DNA of 64,000 nt. It comes from CAYJLF01 sp964371055 (GTDB lineage: Bacteria; Eisenbacteria; RBG-16-71-46; CAIMUX01). Below the pieces are notes generated by a model. It did not search any database, was not told the DNA's origin, and saw only the letters and a list, made by a program, of their open reading frames with translations. The stretch is taken from the NCBI GenBank assembly GCA_964371055.1, contig CAYJLF010000008.1, positions 1 to 64,000 on the forward strand. The letters are read 5' to 3'. Position numbers and translations under genes: made by a program. Positions 26,052 to 35,069 of the stretch are shown here, piece by piece (the first letter of the stretch is position 1; each line of letters starts with the position of its first letter).

Positions 26052-26081
26052 TTGACACCCGACGGAACCGGCCGGTAGCCT
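26052..26081 (+). promoter_or_regulatory. Sigma-70 promoter for dxs and downstream genes
   Basis: TTGACA at 26052-26057 and TAGCCT at 26076-26081, 18 bases apart. Transcription would begin near 26088, leaving a leader of about 137 bases before the dxs start that includes a short open frame at 26167-26223. The spacing and a perfect -35 make this one of the best promoters in the window. Confidence 0.7.
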
Positions 26082-26166
26082 CACGCGTTAGCAGCTTGGA
26101 TGCGCAGTCCGGCGGGCTCGAACGGGGCTCGACCGGGGCGCCCTACCCCAGGAGGAACGCCCGCTC

Positions 26167-26223
26167 ATGCCCAGGCAGAGTCCCCCGGTGGCCGTCCGCC
26201 CGACCGGTTTCCGGAGCGCTTGA
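26167..26223 (+). CDS. Possible 18-residue leader peptide upstream of dxs
   Basis: ATG 26167 follows AGGAGG (26150-26155) at 11 bases and opens a frame for MPRQSPPVAVRPTGFRSA. Its TGA (26221-26223) is one base from the GTG of dxs. The placement inside the predicted leader, the strong ribosome-binding site and the abutting stop suggest translational coupling or attenuation. The peptide is Pro/Arg-rich and resembles nothing I know; chance occurrence in GC-rich DNA is possible. Confidence 0.3.
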   Translation: MPRQSPPVAVRPTGFRSA

Positions 26224-26224
26224 G

Positions 26225-28243
26225 GTGAAGGCCGGCGACGGCTGGCCGGTCCCGGGCCCGCTACTCAGCCGCATCGAAAGTCCAGCGGATCTCCGCGCCC
26301 TCTCGGTCGAGGAGCTGCCGCAGGTCTGCCGTGAGGTGCGTGAGTTCATCTGGGAGACGATCAACCGCGCCGGCGGGCATCTCTCCGCCAGTCTCGGCGT
26401 CGCCGAGCTGACGGTTGTCCTCCACTACCTCTTCGATACGCCGCGCGATCGGATCCTTTGGGATGTCGGCCACCAGGGGTATGTCCACAAGGTTCTGACC
26501 GGCCGGCGCGACCAGCTCCGCACGATCCGGCAGTTCCGCGGCATCAGCGGTTTTCTCAAGCGGGCCGAGAGCCCCTACGACGTGCTGGGGGCGGGGCACG
26601 CGTCGACCGCCATCTCGGCGGCGCTGGGCGTGGCGACGGCTCGTGATGTCGGGGGGGAGCAGTACCGGGTGGTGGCGATCGTCGGTGATGGCGGGATGAC
26701 CGGCGGCCTGGCCTACGAAGGGCTGAACAACGCCGGCGCCTCGGGACGCGACATGATCGTCGTGCTGAACGACAATGCGATGTCGATCTCGCCGAACGTC
26801 GGGGCGATCTCGCGCTACCTCACTTCGGTCATCAGTCATCCGCTCTTCAACCGGATGAAGGGCGACATCTGGGATCTGTCGGAGAAGATGCCGAAGAGCG
26901 AGGCCTTCCGCCAGTTCGTCCGCAAGGTGGAGGAGAGTCTCAAGACTCTCGTGACGCCCGGAATGCTCTTCGAGGATCTCGGTTTTCGCTACTTCGGCCC
27001 GATCGACGGACACGACGTGCGGGAGTTGATCTCGGTGCTGGAGAAGGTCCGGGACCTCAAAGGACCGATCCTCATCCATGTGCAGACGCGGAAGGGAAAG
27101 GGCTACGAGGTCTCCGAGCTCGATCCGAGGAAGTATCACGGCGTGAAGGGGATTCAGCCCGGGAGCGGCAAGGTCGAGCCCCGGCGCCCGGCTTTCACCT
27201 ACACCGAGGTCTTCGGCAACGGCCTGACCCGGCTGGCGGCCGATCACCCCCGCCTGCTGGCCGTCACGGCGGCGATGGTCGACGGGACGGGACTCGTTCC
27301 CTTCGCGCGCGCCTACCCCGGGCGTTTCTTCGACGTCGGCATCGCCGAGGCGCATGCCAGCACCTTCTGCGCCGGACTCGCGATGGAGGGGATGCGGCCG
27401 GTCGCGGCGATCTATTCGAGCTTTCTGCAGCGTGCCTACGATCAGATCATCCATGACATCGCGCTGCAGCATCTGCCGGTCGTCTTCTGCCTCGATCGGG
27501 CCGGCCTGGTGGGCGAGGATGGCCCGACCCATCACGGCACCTTCGACCTGAGCTACCTCGGGTGCGTGCCCGGGATGGTGGTGGCCGCGCCCCGACACGG
27601 CACGGAACTCCTCGGCCTGCTTCAGTCGGCGCTCGCGTGGGACGGCGGGCCGTTCGCCATCCGCTATCCGCGCGACCAGGTGCCGGAGGAGGAGATGCCG
27701 GAGTTCCCCGGGCCGATCGAGGTCGGCACCTGGGAGATCCTGCGCGATCCCGCGCCGCTCACGCTTCTGGCCGTCGGTTCGATGGTGCCGGTGGCGCTCG
27801 AGGCGGCGGAGATCCTGGCCCGGGAGGGCCCGCCGGTCGGAGTCATCAATTGCCGCTTCGTGCGGCCGCTGGATGAAACTCTCCTCGCCCGAGTCGCAGG
27901 GGCTGCCCGGTGGGTCGTCACGCTGGAGGAGAACGTCCTGGCCGGAGGATTCGGCAGCCAGGTGGCCCGCTGGATCGAGAACCTGCCCGATGGGCGACGT
28001 CCGCACCTCTCGATGATCGGCCTGCCCGATGCCTTCATCGAGCATGGTTCGCGGAGCGAGTTGCTCGAGCTGTGCGGGCTGACGGCCGCGCAGGTCGCAT
28101 CACGGTTGCGGCGCGAGAAGGTCTTGGGAGCTGAGGGGCCGGCGGAGGGAAAGCTCCCGGCCACCGGTCTGGAGCTGATCGAGGATGAACCACGGGCCGA
28201 TGCATCCGTCCGGAGCCTGCCGGGCGGCGGGGAAAGGCGGTGA
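26225..28243 (+). CDS. dxs: 1-deoxy-D-xylulose-5-phosphate synthase
   Basis: 672 residues from GTG 26225, eight bases after GGAG; the open frame extends far upstream but overlaps nth and the promoter. The enzyme condenses pyruvate and glyceraldehyde 3-phosphate, the first step of the MEP isoprenoid pathway, using thiamine diphosphate. Landmarks are GGHLSASLGVAELTVVLHYL, WDVGHQGYVHKVLTGRR and the ThDP motif GDGGMTGGLAYEGLNNAG. Further on are LFEDLGFRYFGPIDGHD, the pyrimidine-binding domain (FFDVGIAEAHASTFCAGLA, HHGTFDLSYL) and the transketolase C-terminal domain (LEENVLAGGFGSQVA). About 12 residues precede the usual start of the family and about 40 extra residues close it. pepA starts at or just after its stop. 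Confidence 0.97.
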   Translation: MKAGDGWPVPGPLLSRIESPADLRALSVEELPQVCREVREFIWETINRAGGHLSASLGVAELTVVLHYLFDTPRDRILWDVGHQGYVHKVLTGRRDQLRTIRQFRGISGFLKRAESPYDVLGAGHASTAISAALGVATARDVGGEQYRVVAIVGDGGMTGGLAYEGLNNAGASGRDMIVVLNDNAMSISPNVGAISRYLTSVISHPLFNRMKGDIWDLSEKMPKSEAFRQFVRKVEESLKTLVTPGMLFEDLGFRYFGPIDGHDVRELISVLEKVRDLKGPILIHVQTRKGKGYEVSELDPRKYHGVKGIQPGSGKVEPRRPAFTYTEVFGNGLTRLAADHPRLLAVTAAMVDGTGLVPFARAYPGRFFDVGIAEAHASTFCAGLAMEGMRPVAAIYSSFLQRAYDQIIHDIALQHLPVVFCLDRAGLVGEDGPTHHGTFDLSYLGCVPGMVVAAPRHGTELLGLLQSALAWDGGPFAIRYPRDQVPEEEMPEFPGPIEVGTWEILRDPAPLTLLAVGSMVPVALEAAEILAREGPPVGVINCRFVRPLDETLLARVAGAARWVVTLEENVLAGGFGSQVARWIENLPDGRRPHLSMIGLPDAFIEHGSRSELLELCGLTAAQVASRLRREKVLGAEGPAEGKLPATGLELIEDEPRADASVRSLPGGGERR

Positions 28244-28245
28244 GG

Positions 28246-29775
28246 ATGGGCTTCGCATCGATTCGGGAATGTACGGTGACGAGCGGTGTTTTGGCGGGGG
28301 AGAAGGCTGACCTGCTCGTGCTCCCCGTGAGCAAGGATGCGCTGCAGTTGTCCGTGGACGTGCGGGAGGTCCTGGGCGGAGACGGGCCGGTGGCCGCCGC
28401 CCTGGCGTCCGGCGACTTCAAGGGGGATCCGAACGAGGTGCTGCTCGTCTATGCCGGACACCCTTCCTTCGCCCGCGTCCTCCTCCTCGGGATCGGTCCG
28501 ATCAAGGATCTGACCCTGGAGCGAGTCCGTTCGACGGGCGCCGCAGCTCTGCGCCGCGCCCGTGACCTCGGCGTGGGGCGCGCTCTCTTCGTCCTGCCGT
28601 ACCCGGGGGTGACCGCCTGGACGAGGGCCGAACAGCTGACGGCTGCCGTCGAGGGGGCGTTTCTCGGCACCTGGCAGTTCACCGACCTCAAGACGGTCGA
28701 TCGGGAGAAGTTCAAGTTCGTCGGCAGCGTCGGCTTCCTCCTGCCGGCGGACACCCCGGCGCCGGAGGCGGACGCGGCGCTTCATCGCGGCCGCGTTCGT
28801 TCCGAGGGGGTGATCCTCGCGCGCGAACTGGCGCAGACGCCGGCCAACCTGATGACCCCGACGCTTCTCGCGCGGGCCGCCGAACAGGTGGCGCGCGAAG
28901 AGGGGCTCCGCTCGACCATTCTCGAACGGGCGGAGTGCGAGGCGCTCGGGATGGGACTCTATCTGGGCGTGGCCCGCGGATCCGAGGAGCCGCCGAAGTT
29001 CATCGTCCTGGAGTATGACGCCGGACGCAAGGACGCGCCCAAGGTGGCGCTGGTCGGCAAGGCGGTGACCTTCGACGCCGGCGGAATCTCGCTCAAGCCG
29101 GCGGCCGGAATGCACGAGATGAAGTGGGACATGTGCGGGGGCGCGGCCGTGATCGGGGCGATGAAGTGCCTCCGCGCGCTCGCCTGTCCCGTCGATGTCA
29201 TCGCGGTCGTTCCCGCCGTGGAGAACCTGCCGAGCGGTCGGGCGACCAAGCCGGGGGATGTGCACAAGAGCTACCTCGGCAAGACGGTCGAGATCCTGAA
29301 CACCGACGCCGAGGGGCGGCTGATCCTGGCCGATGCGCTCGGCTGGACGGTGCGGAATCACAAGCCGGCCGCCATCATCGACCTCGCCACGCTCACCGGC
29401 GCGGTGCTCGTGGCGCTCGGGCATCATGGCGCCGCGGTCCTGACCAACAACGACCCGCTGATGGGACGGATCGACGCGGCGGCGCGCAGCAGCGGCGAGC
29501 GGGTCTGGCGCCTGCCGATCTGGGAGGAGTATCCCGAGCACCTGAAGAGCGACACCGCCGACCTCAAGAACATCGCGGACGGCAACGCGGGCGGCGGCAC
29601 CATCGCCGGCGGCGCCTTCCTGCGCGAGTTCGTCGAGGAGACCCCCTGGGCGCACATCGACATCGCCGGAACCGCCTATTGGGACAAAGACCGACCGCAC
29701 CTGCCGAAGGGGCCGTCGGGTTACGGCGTGCGCCTGCTCCTCGACCTGCTCGAGGGGTACGGCCGGTCCGAGTGA
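28246..29775 (+). CDS. pepA: Leucyl aminopeptidase (M17 family)
   Basis: 509 residues from ATG 28246, eight bases after GGAAAGG; a GTG at 28240 overlapping the dxs stop is the other option. M17 enzymes are hexameric dizinc or dimanganese exopeptidases that release N-terminal residues from peptides in the cytoplasm. The catalytic C-terminal half has VGKAVTFDAGGISLKPAAGM, followed by the metal ligand Asp in WDMCGGAAVIGAM. It also has the signature NTDAEGRLILADAL with its Arg, and DLATLTGAVLVALGHHGAAV. The N-terminal domain (ADLLVLPVSKDA, FARVLLLGIGPIKDLTLERV) is the usual macro-like fold. Length and order are normal. It lies between dxs and trxB in the same run. Confidence 0.96.
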   Translation: MGFASIRECTVTSGVLAGEKADLLVLPVSKDALQLSVDVREVLGGDGPVAAALASGDFKGDPNEVLLVYAGHPSFARVLLLGIGPIKDLTLERVRSTGAAALRRARDLGVGRALFVLPYPGVTAWTRAEQLTAAVEGAFLGTWQFTDLKTVDREKFKFVGSVGFLLPADTPAPEADAALHRGRVRSEGVILARELAQTPANLMTPTLLARAAEQVAREEGLRSTILERAECEALGMGLYLGVARGSEEPPKFIVLEYDAGRKDAPKVALVGKAVTFDAGGISLKPAAGMHEMKWDMCGGAAVIGAMKCLRALACPVDVIAVVPAVENLPSGRATKPGDVHKSYLGKTVEILNTDAEGRLILADALGWTVRNHKPAAIIDLATLTGAVLVALGHHGAAVLTNNDPLMGRIDAAARSSGERVWRLPIWEEYPEHLKSDTADLKNIADGNAGGGTIAGGAFLREFVEETPWAHIDIAGTAYWDKDRPHLPKGPSGYGVRLLLDLLEGYGRSE

Positions 29776-29841
29776 GGGCGCTCATCGTCGTCACGACGAG
29801 CGCGGCGAAAGGCCGACAAAAGGCAGGGGGAGGGGAGGACG

Positions 29842-30777
29842 ATGCGGGAACATGACATGATCATTCTCGGGACCGGCCCGGCCGGGCTCACGGCCGCGAT
29901 CTACGCGGCGCGGGCCAACCTGAAGCCGCTGGTGCTCGACGGACGCCAGCCCGGCGGTCAGCTCACGGTCACGAGCGAAGTGGAGAACTACCCGGGCTTC
30001 CCCGAGGCGGTGACGGGGCCCGAGCTGATGGATCGATTCCGCGCCCAGGCGGAGCGCTTCGGCGCGATCTTCGAGACCGGGACCGTCCTGGAGGCTGACC
30101 TCAGCCGGCGGCCGTTCGTGCTCAAAGTCGAGGATGGCGAGGATGTCGCCGCGCGCACGTTGATCATCGCGACGGGGGCATCGGCGAAGTACCTCGGTCT
30201 GCCGTCGGAGAAGGCGCTGATGGGAGCCGGAGTCTCCGCCTGTGCGACGTGCGACGGGTTCTTCTTCCGTGGCAAGGAGATCGCCGTCATCGGAGGGGGA
30301 GACACCGCGATGGAGGAAGCGACCTATCTGACGCGCTTCGCCACCAAGGTCACCCTGATCCATCGGCGCGAAGGGTTCCGCGCCAGCAAGATCATGCTCG
30401 ACCGGGCCCAGGCCAACCCGAAGATCGAGTGGCTGTTGAACACGCGCGTCCTCGAGTGCCTCGGTGTAGAGGAACGGAAGCTTCGCGGCCTTTTGATCGA
30501 GGACACGCGGGACGGAAGCCGCCGGGAGTTCCCCTGCGAGGGGCTCTTCCTGGCGATCGGGCACGAGCCGAACACCGCACCGTTCCGCGGACAGCTCGAC
30601 ACCGACGAGATCGGGTACATCAAGGTGCAGGAGCCGAGCACACGCACGAAGGTGGCGGGTGTCTTCGCCTGCGGGGACGCGGCCGACCACGTCTACCGCC
30701 AGGCGATCACCGCCGCTGGCACCGGCTGCCGCGCCGCGATCGACGCCGAGCGCTTCCTCGAGGCCGAGGGACGTTGA
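29842..30777 (+). CDS. trxB: Thioredoxin reductase
   Basis: 311 residues with a GGGGAGGGGAGG-type ribosome-binding site. It uses NADPH and FAD to reduce thioredoxin. The FAD Rossmann motif is ILGTGPAGLTAAIYAARA, the redox disulfide is Cys134-Cys137 in CATCDGFFFRG, and the NADPH site is IAVIGGGDTAMEEATYL. The closing FAD motif GVFACGDAADHVYRQAITA completes the family pattern of low-molecular-weight bacterial TrxB. It follows pepA by 66 bases and precedes the LON-domain gene. It would supply reducing power to cytoplasmic thioredoxin; a link with the exported TlpA/Omp28 proteins is only conceptual. Confidence 0.96.
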   Translation: MREHDMIILGTGPAGLTAAIYAARANLKPLVLDGRQPGGQLTVTSEVENYPGFPEAVTGPELMDRFRAQAERFGAIFETGTVLEADLSRRPFVLKVEDGEDVAARTLIIATGASAKYLGLPSEKALMGAGVSACATCDGFFFRGKEIAVIGGGDTAMEEATYLTRFATKVTLIHRREGFRASKIMLDRAQANPKIEWLLNTRVLECLGVEERKLRGLLIEDTRDGSRREFPCEGLFLAIGHEPNTAPFRGQLDTDEIGYIKVQEPSTRTKVAGVFACGDAADHVYRQAITAAGTGCRAAIDAERFLEAEGR

Positions 30778-30841
30778 ACCGCCGGGGGATCTCAGCGCGA
30801 GACCTCGGGAGCGGGATGGCGGCGGCCGGAGCAGCGGACCG

Positions 30842-31534
30842 ATGAACGCGCAACCCGAGCGCTGGGCGCCCGTGTTTCCGCTCCAGCTCGTGTTGCTGCC
30901 TGGGGAGTCGGTCCCGTTGCACATCTTCGAGCCGCGCTACCGCGCGATGACACGGCGATGCCTCGAGAGCGGGGCCCCGTTCACGATCTTCCTGGCGCAG
31001 GAGGAAGCGCTGGCGCGGATCGGTTGCGAGGCGCGGATCGCGCGGGTGCTCCACCGCCACGACGACGGCCGGCTCGACATCCTCTGCCGGGGAGAGGGGC
31101 GCGTCACGCTGCGGGAGCTCCGGGAACACGAGGACGGTTATCTCGAGGGACGCATCGAGAGTCTCCTCGATTCCGAGGAAGAAGCCGATGCCGACCTCTG
31201 CATCGTCCTGGCGCGCCTGCACGAGGAGTACCGGAGGCTGGTCGAGGACGACGAGCCGGTGTCGGATCCACAAGCCGAGGGGAGCGACGAGGAGCCGCAG
31301 GCGGGGCCGCAGACGGGCTCGGTCCGCGAGGACTCTTCGTCCGGCGCCTTTGGACTCGCGGCCGGCGTGCAGATGGATCTGATGGAGCGGCAGGCGCTGT
31401 TGGAGAGCGACTCGGAAATCCACCGGCAGCAGTTCCTGATCCGGCATCTCTCGCGGCTCGTGCCTCAGGTCCGCGCGCTCAACGACAACCGCCGGCGGAT
31501 CCGCGGCAACGGCAAGCCGCGACCTTCGGCCTGA
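30842..31534 (+). CDS. LON substrate-binding-domain protein without protease domain
   Basis: 230 residues from ATG 30842. The first 190 residues follow the N-terminal LON domain: VFPLQLVLLPGESVPLHIFE, RYRAMTRRCLESGAPFTIFL, ARIARVLHRHDDGRLDILCR and GEGRVTLREL. There is no ATPase or protease part. An acidic low-complexity stretch (about residues 140-165) separates a helical end (HRQQFLIRHLSRLVPQVRAL). Stand-alone LON-domain proteins are widespread but poorly understood; binding of exposed hydrophobic peptides is the usual proposal. It sits 18 bases before the ETF-QO gene. Confidence 0.82.
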   Translation: MNAQPERWAPVFPLQLVLLPGESVPLHIFEPRYRAMTRRCLESGAPFTIFLAQEEALARIGCEARIARVLHRHDDGRLDILCRGEGRVTLRELREHEDGYLEGRIESLLDSEEEADADLCIVLARLHEEYRRLVEDDEPVSDPQAEGSDEEPQAGPQTGSVREDSSSGAFGLAAGVQMDLMERQALLESDSEIHRQQFLIRHLSRLVPQVRALNDNRRRIRGNGKPRPSA

Positions 31535-31552
31535 CCAACGGGAGATCCGGCG

Positions 31553-33220
31553 ATGGACGTGGATCGGGAAACTCTGGAGGTGGACGTCCTGGTGGTGGGC
31601 GGGGGGCCGGCCGGCCTGGCGGCGGCCCTGCACCTGAAGCGTCTCGCCGCCTCGGCGGGGTCGGAGCTGGAAGTCGCCGTGATCGAGAAGGGAGGGGAGT
31701 TCGGGCACCACTCCCTGAGCGGCGCGGTCATGGATCCGCGCGGGCTCAGCGAGCTCATCCCCGACTTCGCGGAGCGCGGCTGCCCGATCGACGCAGAGGT
31801 GCGGGAGGATGCGCTCCACTACCTGACCCGGACGCGCGCCCGCCGCTTTCCTCTCACCCCTCCGGGCTTCGGCAATCACGGCAATCTGATCGTCAGCCTG
31901 AACCGGCTCGTCGCCTGGCTGGCCTCACAGGTCGAGGCGGCCGGCGTCAACCTCTTCGCCGGCTTCGCGGGGCAGGAGATCCTCTACGAAGGCGACCGGG
32001 TCGTCGGGGTTCGCACCGGGGACAAGGGGCTCGATCGCGACGGGAAGCCGAAGGCGAACTTCGAGCCCGGCGTCGACATCCGCGCGCGGATCACGATCCT
32101 GGCGGAGGGGGTGCGAGGCAGCCTGACCCGGGAGCTGGTGAATCGGCTGAAGTGTGACGAAGGGCGCAATCCGCAGAGCTACGCCACCGGCGCGAAGGAG
32201 CTCTGGGAAGTGGCGCCGGAGCAGGCGAACGCCGGCCGGGTGGCGCACACGCTCGGTTTTCCGCTCGACGGGCGTACCTACGGCGGCGGCTGGATCTACG
32301 ATCTGGCCGCGAACCAGGTCTCGATCGGCTTCGTCGTGGGGCTCGATGGCGGCGATCCGTTCCTCGATCCGCACCGGCTGCTGCAGGAATTCAAGACGCA
32401 CCCCATGGTCCGCGAGCGCTTGCGCGGGGGAAAGCTCATCCGCTACGGCGCGAAGGCGATTCCGGAGGGGGGATACTGGGCGATCCCTCGCCCCTACGCG
32501 GACGGCGTGCTTCTGGTCGGCGATACGGCGGGATTCCTGAACGCCCAGCGCCTGAAAGGGATCCACCTCGCGATCAAGACCGGAATGCTGGCGGCCGAGA
32601 CGGCGCACGAGGCCCTCTCCGCGTCAGACGCGGCTCCGGCGTCCCTGGCGGGCTTCGAACGCCGACTACGGGAGAGCTGGGTCCACGATGAGCTCTGGTC
32701 CTGCCGCAACTTCCGGCAGGCGTTCCAGGGTGGTCTGCTGGCCGGGATGGCGGAGGTGGGAGTCCAGATGCTGACCGGCGGTCGGGGAGTCCGCGCGCGC
32801 CGCGGCGCGAAGCCGGACCACGCGCACTTCGAGACGCTGGAGGCCCGCGGGCGGGCCGGCCGGTCGGTCGAGCCGCCGCCGCCTCTGGCGGACGACGCGG
32901 ACAACTTCGGATTCGCCAAGCTGACCTCGGTCTATCACTCGGGCACGCTGCACGAGGAGAACCAGCCCTGTCATCTGAAGGTGGCCGATCTCGACATCTG
33001 CCGCACGCGATGCGCACAGGAGTACGGCAATCCCTGCGAGCACTTCTGTCCGGCATCGGTCTACCACATGGTGCCGGACGAAGGGCGTCCCGGAAAACGC
33101 CTGCAGATCGACTTCACCAATTGCGTCCACTGCAAGACCTGCGACATCCTCGATCCGTACCAGATCATCACGTGGGTCCCCCCGCAGGGAGGGGAAGGAC
33201 CGGTCTACTCGAACCTGTAG
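31553..33220 (+). CDS. Electron transfer flavoprotein-ubiquinone oxidoreductase
   Basis: 555 residues. ETF-QO passes electrons from ETF, reduced by acyl-CoA dehydrogenases, to membrane quinone through FAD and a 4Fe-4S cluster. The N-terminal FAD motif is VLVVGGGPAGLAAALHL, followed by LSGAVMDPRGLSELIPDF, a family landmark. The quinone/FAD domain contains RTYGGGWIYDLA and YWAIPRPYADGVLLVGDTAG. The C-terminus has the ferredoxin-like cluster: CEHFCPASVYHMVPDE and NCVHCKTCDILDP, ending in VPPQGGEGPVYSNL, almost diagnostic for this family. No ETF genes are in the window, but a glutaryl-CoA-type dehydrogenase at 38256-39422 could feed the same chain. Confidence 0.95.
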   Translation: MDVDRETLEVDVLVVGGGPAGLAAALHLKRLAASAGSELEVAVIEKGGEFGHHSLSGAVMDPRGLSELIPDFAERGCPIDAEVREDALHYLTRTRARRFPLTPPGFGNHGNLIVSLNRLVAWLASQVEAAGVNLFAGFAGQEILYEGDRVVGVRTGDKGLDRDGKPKANFEPGVDIRARITILAEGVRGSLTRELVNRLKCDEGRNPQSYATGAKELWEVAPEQANAGRVAHTLGFPLDGRTYGGGWIYDLAANQVSIGFVVGLDGGDPFLDPHRLLQEFKTHPMVRERLRGGKLIRYGAKAIPEGGYWAIPRPYADGVLLVGDTAGFLNAQRLKGIHLAIKTGMLAAETAHEALSASDAAPASLAGFERRLRESWVHDELWSCRNFRQAFQGGLLAGMAEVGVQMLTGGRGVRARRGAKPDHAHFETLEARGRAGRSVEPPPPLADDADNFGFAKLTSVYHSGTLHEENQPCHLKVADLDICRTRCAQEYGNPCEHFCPASVYHMVPDEGRPGKRLQIDFTNCVHCKTCDILDPYQIITWVPPQGGEGPVYSNL

Positions 33221-33342
33221 CCGGCTGCGCCCGTCCGGGGGGAGAGGCGGGCGGCAACCGGTCGGCGCGCCGCCTCATCCAAGCGTATGGAGGGGGCCGT
33301 CTGGAGGGGAGGGTGGTCCCGCGCTCAGGGAGGAAGAGGCTC

Positions 33343-33867
33343 ATGTCCATTCTGGTCGTTCGGCTCTACGGCGATCCGGTTCTCAGGCGGAAGGCCGAGC
33401 CGGTAGAGAACATCGACGACGAGATTCTCCGCCTGGCGGACGACATGGTCGAGACGATGTACGCGGAGAACGGAATCGGCCTGGCCGCGCCCCAGGTGGG
33501 CCGTTCGCTGCGGCTGCTCGTAGCCGATGCGTCTCACCATGACGGCGGGGGCGGGCCGCGGGTCTTCATCAATCCGGAGATCATGGAGAGCTGGGACGAG
33601 TGGATCTTCGACGAAGGATGCCTTTCCCTGCCTGAGCTCTCGGCCGAGATCACTCGCCCGGAAGGGATCCGCGTGCGCTTCCAGGACCGCGAGGGAGAGC
33701 TCCGCGAGGAGGAGTTCCATCAGGTCTGGGCCCGCGTCCTCCAGCACGAAATCGACCACCTCGACGGCAGGCTCTTCATCGATTACCTGAGCCCGATGCG
33801 CCGGGCGCTCCTGGAGCGGCGCCTGCGTGAACTGGCGAAGGAGTCGAAGGCCCGCATGATCCCTTGA
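33343..33867 (+). CDS. def: Peptide deformylase
   Basis: 174 residues from ATG 33343, with GGGAGGAAGAGG upstream. The enzyme removes the formyl group from nascent proteins. All three motifs are intact: GIGLAAPQVG (motif 1), EGCLSLP (motif 2, with the metal-binding Cys) and QHEIDHLDG (motif 3, with two metal-binding His and the catalytic Glu). The length is that of a type 1 deformylase. The usual partner fmt is not adjacent. A gap of 122 bases to ETF-QO holds no clear promoter, so it may belong to the same transcript. Confidence 0.97.
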   Translation: MSILVVRLYGDPVLRRKAEPVENIDDEILRLADDMVETMYAENGIGLAAPQVGRSLRLLVADASHHDGGGGPRVFINPEIMESWDEWIFDEGCLSLPELSAEITRPEGIRVRFQDREGELREEEFHQVWARVLQHEIDHLDGRLFIDYLSPMRRALLERRLRELAKESKARMIP

Positions 33868-33964
33868 CGGCGTCCGAGCCCGGAGGACAGGCGGCACGGG
33901 CCTCGTTCCCGGCCTCGTTCGTTCTTCAAGCTTCTGACCGCCGGGACGATCCAGCCGGACAGCC

Positions 33965-34990
33965 TCACGCCCCGCAGCACTCGCTCGCGCGGCCGCACGC
34001 CTCGATCGCCTCGACCAGCTTTGGTCGCAGCACTTCCCAGGCCTCCTCACAGGTTCCCTGCAGATCGCAGCCGGCGGCCAGCGGGTGGCCGCCGCCACCC
34101 AGCGCCGCCGCGGCACCGTCGATGGCGCAGGCCCCCTTGGAGCGCAGCGAGACCTTGATCTCCCCAGGCTCCATCTCCTTCAGCGTGGCCGCCACTTCGA
34201 CGCCGCGGATCTCGAGGATGTGCTGGATGCTGTCCCTCATCTCGTCGCGGTCGAGTCCCAACTCGCCGATCAGCCGGTGGGGAATCGTCACGTAAGCCAG
34301 GCGTCCTTCGCACTCGAACCGCACCGAGCTCAGCGCCCAGCCGAGCAGGCGGGCCTTGGCCGGCGAATTCGAAGCGAAGAGATGCCGGTAGACTTCGTTG
34401 GTGTCGACGCCGCGCGTGATCAGGTCGGCCGCGATCAGGAGGCTGGCCGGATTGCTCCGGATATGCTTGAACGAGTTGGTGTCGAAGCTGATCGAGACGT
34501 AGAGGGCCTGAGCCACCTCGCGCGTGATCGACCAGCCCAGGTTCTGGTGCAGGAGACGATAGACGAGTTCACCGGTCGAGGCGGCATCGCAGTCGCCATA
34601 GACTTCGGGACGCGCCTCGCCCCTTTGCGGGTGATGATCGAGAAAGACGACCTGGGCCGCCCGCGGCTCGAGCCAGTCGGCGAGATCGCCCAGCATTTCC
34701 TTCTGGTGGGTGTCGAGGACGATCGCCAGGTCCCAGGCGGCGTCCGGGGCCTCTGCCTCGAGCGTCGTCCGTTCGGTCATCGATCGATCGGGGTCGAGGA
34801 AGCGATAGCGGGGAGGAAGCGTCTCCGGCAGGAGGCGGGTGACGTCATGTCCATGCTCTTCCAGCGCCCGGCCGAGGGCGAGCGTCGACCCGATGCCGTC
34901 CCCGTCCGGGCCGGCGTGAGTGGTCAACACGATGCGCGGAGCCTGCAGGATCCGCCCCGCCAGTTCCTTCAGTCGCGGAGCACGTCGCAC
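33965..34990 (-). CDS. nrnA: DHH-family phosphoesterase, NrnA-type oligoribonuclease/pAp phosphatase
   Basis: 341 residues from GTG 34990, behind GGGGAGGG. NrnA degrades very short RNAs and 3'-phosphoadenosine 5'-phosphate. The DHH domain has the metal-binding motifs TTHAGPDGDGIGSTLALGRA (motif I), LAIVLDTHQ (motif II) and VVFLDHHPQ (motif III, the name-giving DHH). The DHHA1 domain closes with ALGGGGHPLAAGCDL, the GGGH substrate motif. A clear promoter (35041-35069) is placed against the end of the upstream gene, so it is probably transcribed alone. It converges with def, leaving 97 bases with no terminator I can identify. Confidence 0.92.
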   Translation of the reverse strand: MRRAPRLKELAGRILQAPRIVLTTHAGPDGDGIGSTLALGRALEEHGHDVTRLLPETLPPRYRFLDPDRSMTERTTLEAEAPDAAWDLAIVLDTHQKEMLGDLADWLEPRAAQVVFLDHHPQRGEARPEVYGDCDAASTGELVYRLLHQNLGWSITREVAQALYVSISFDTNSFKHIRSNPASLLIAADLITRGVDTNEVYRHLFASNSPAKARLLGWALSSVRFECEGRLAYVTIPHRLIGELGLDRDEMRDSIQHILEIRGVEVAATLKEMEPGEIKVSLRSKGACAIDGAAAALGGGGHPLAAGCDLQGTCEEAWEVLRPKLVEAIEACGRASECCGA

Positions 34991-35040
34991 GGCGCCCTCC
35001 CCCGGGTAATCAGCATTTTGTTCGCGAGCCAGAACGACGG

Positions 35041-35069
35041 AGTATAGGGACGACCGGGCGGAGGGTCAA
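35041..35069 (-). promoter_or_regulatory. Sigma-70 promoter for nrnA
   Basis: On the minus strand TTGACC (35064-35069) and TATACT (35041-35046) are 17 bases apart, near consensus. The TGA stop of the upstream gene (35066-35068) lies inside the -35 element. Transcription would start near 35034, 44 bases before the GTG. Confidence 0.72.

Noticed and set aside
25421..26224. Upstream extension of the dxs frame
   Set aside because: Antisense to nth and across the dxs promoter; DXS similarity begins only after GTG 26225.
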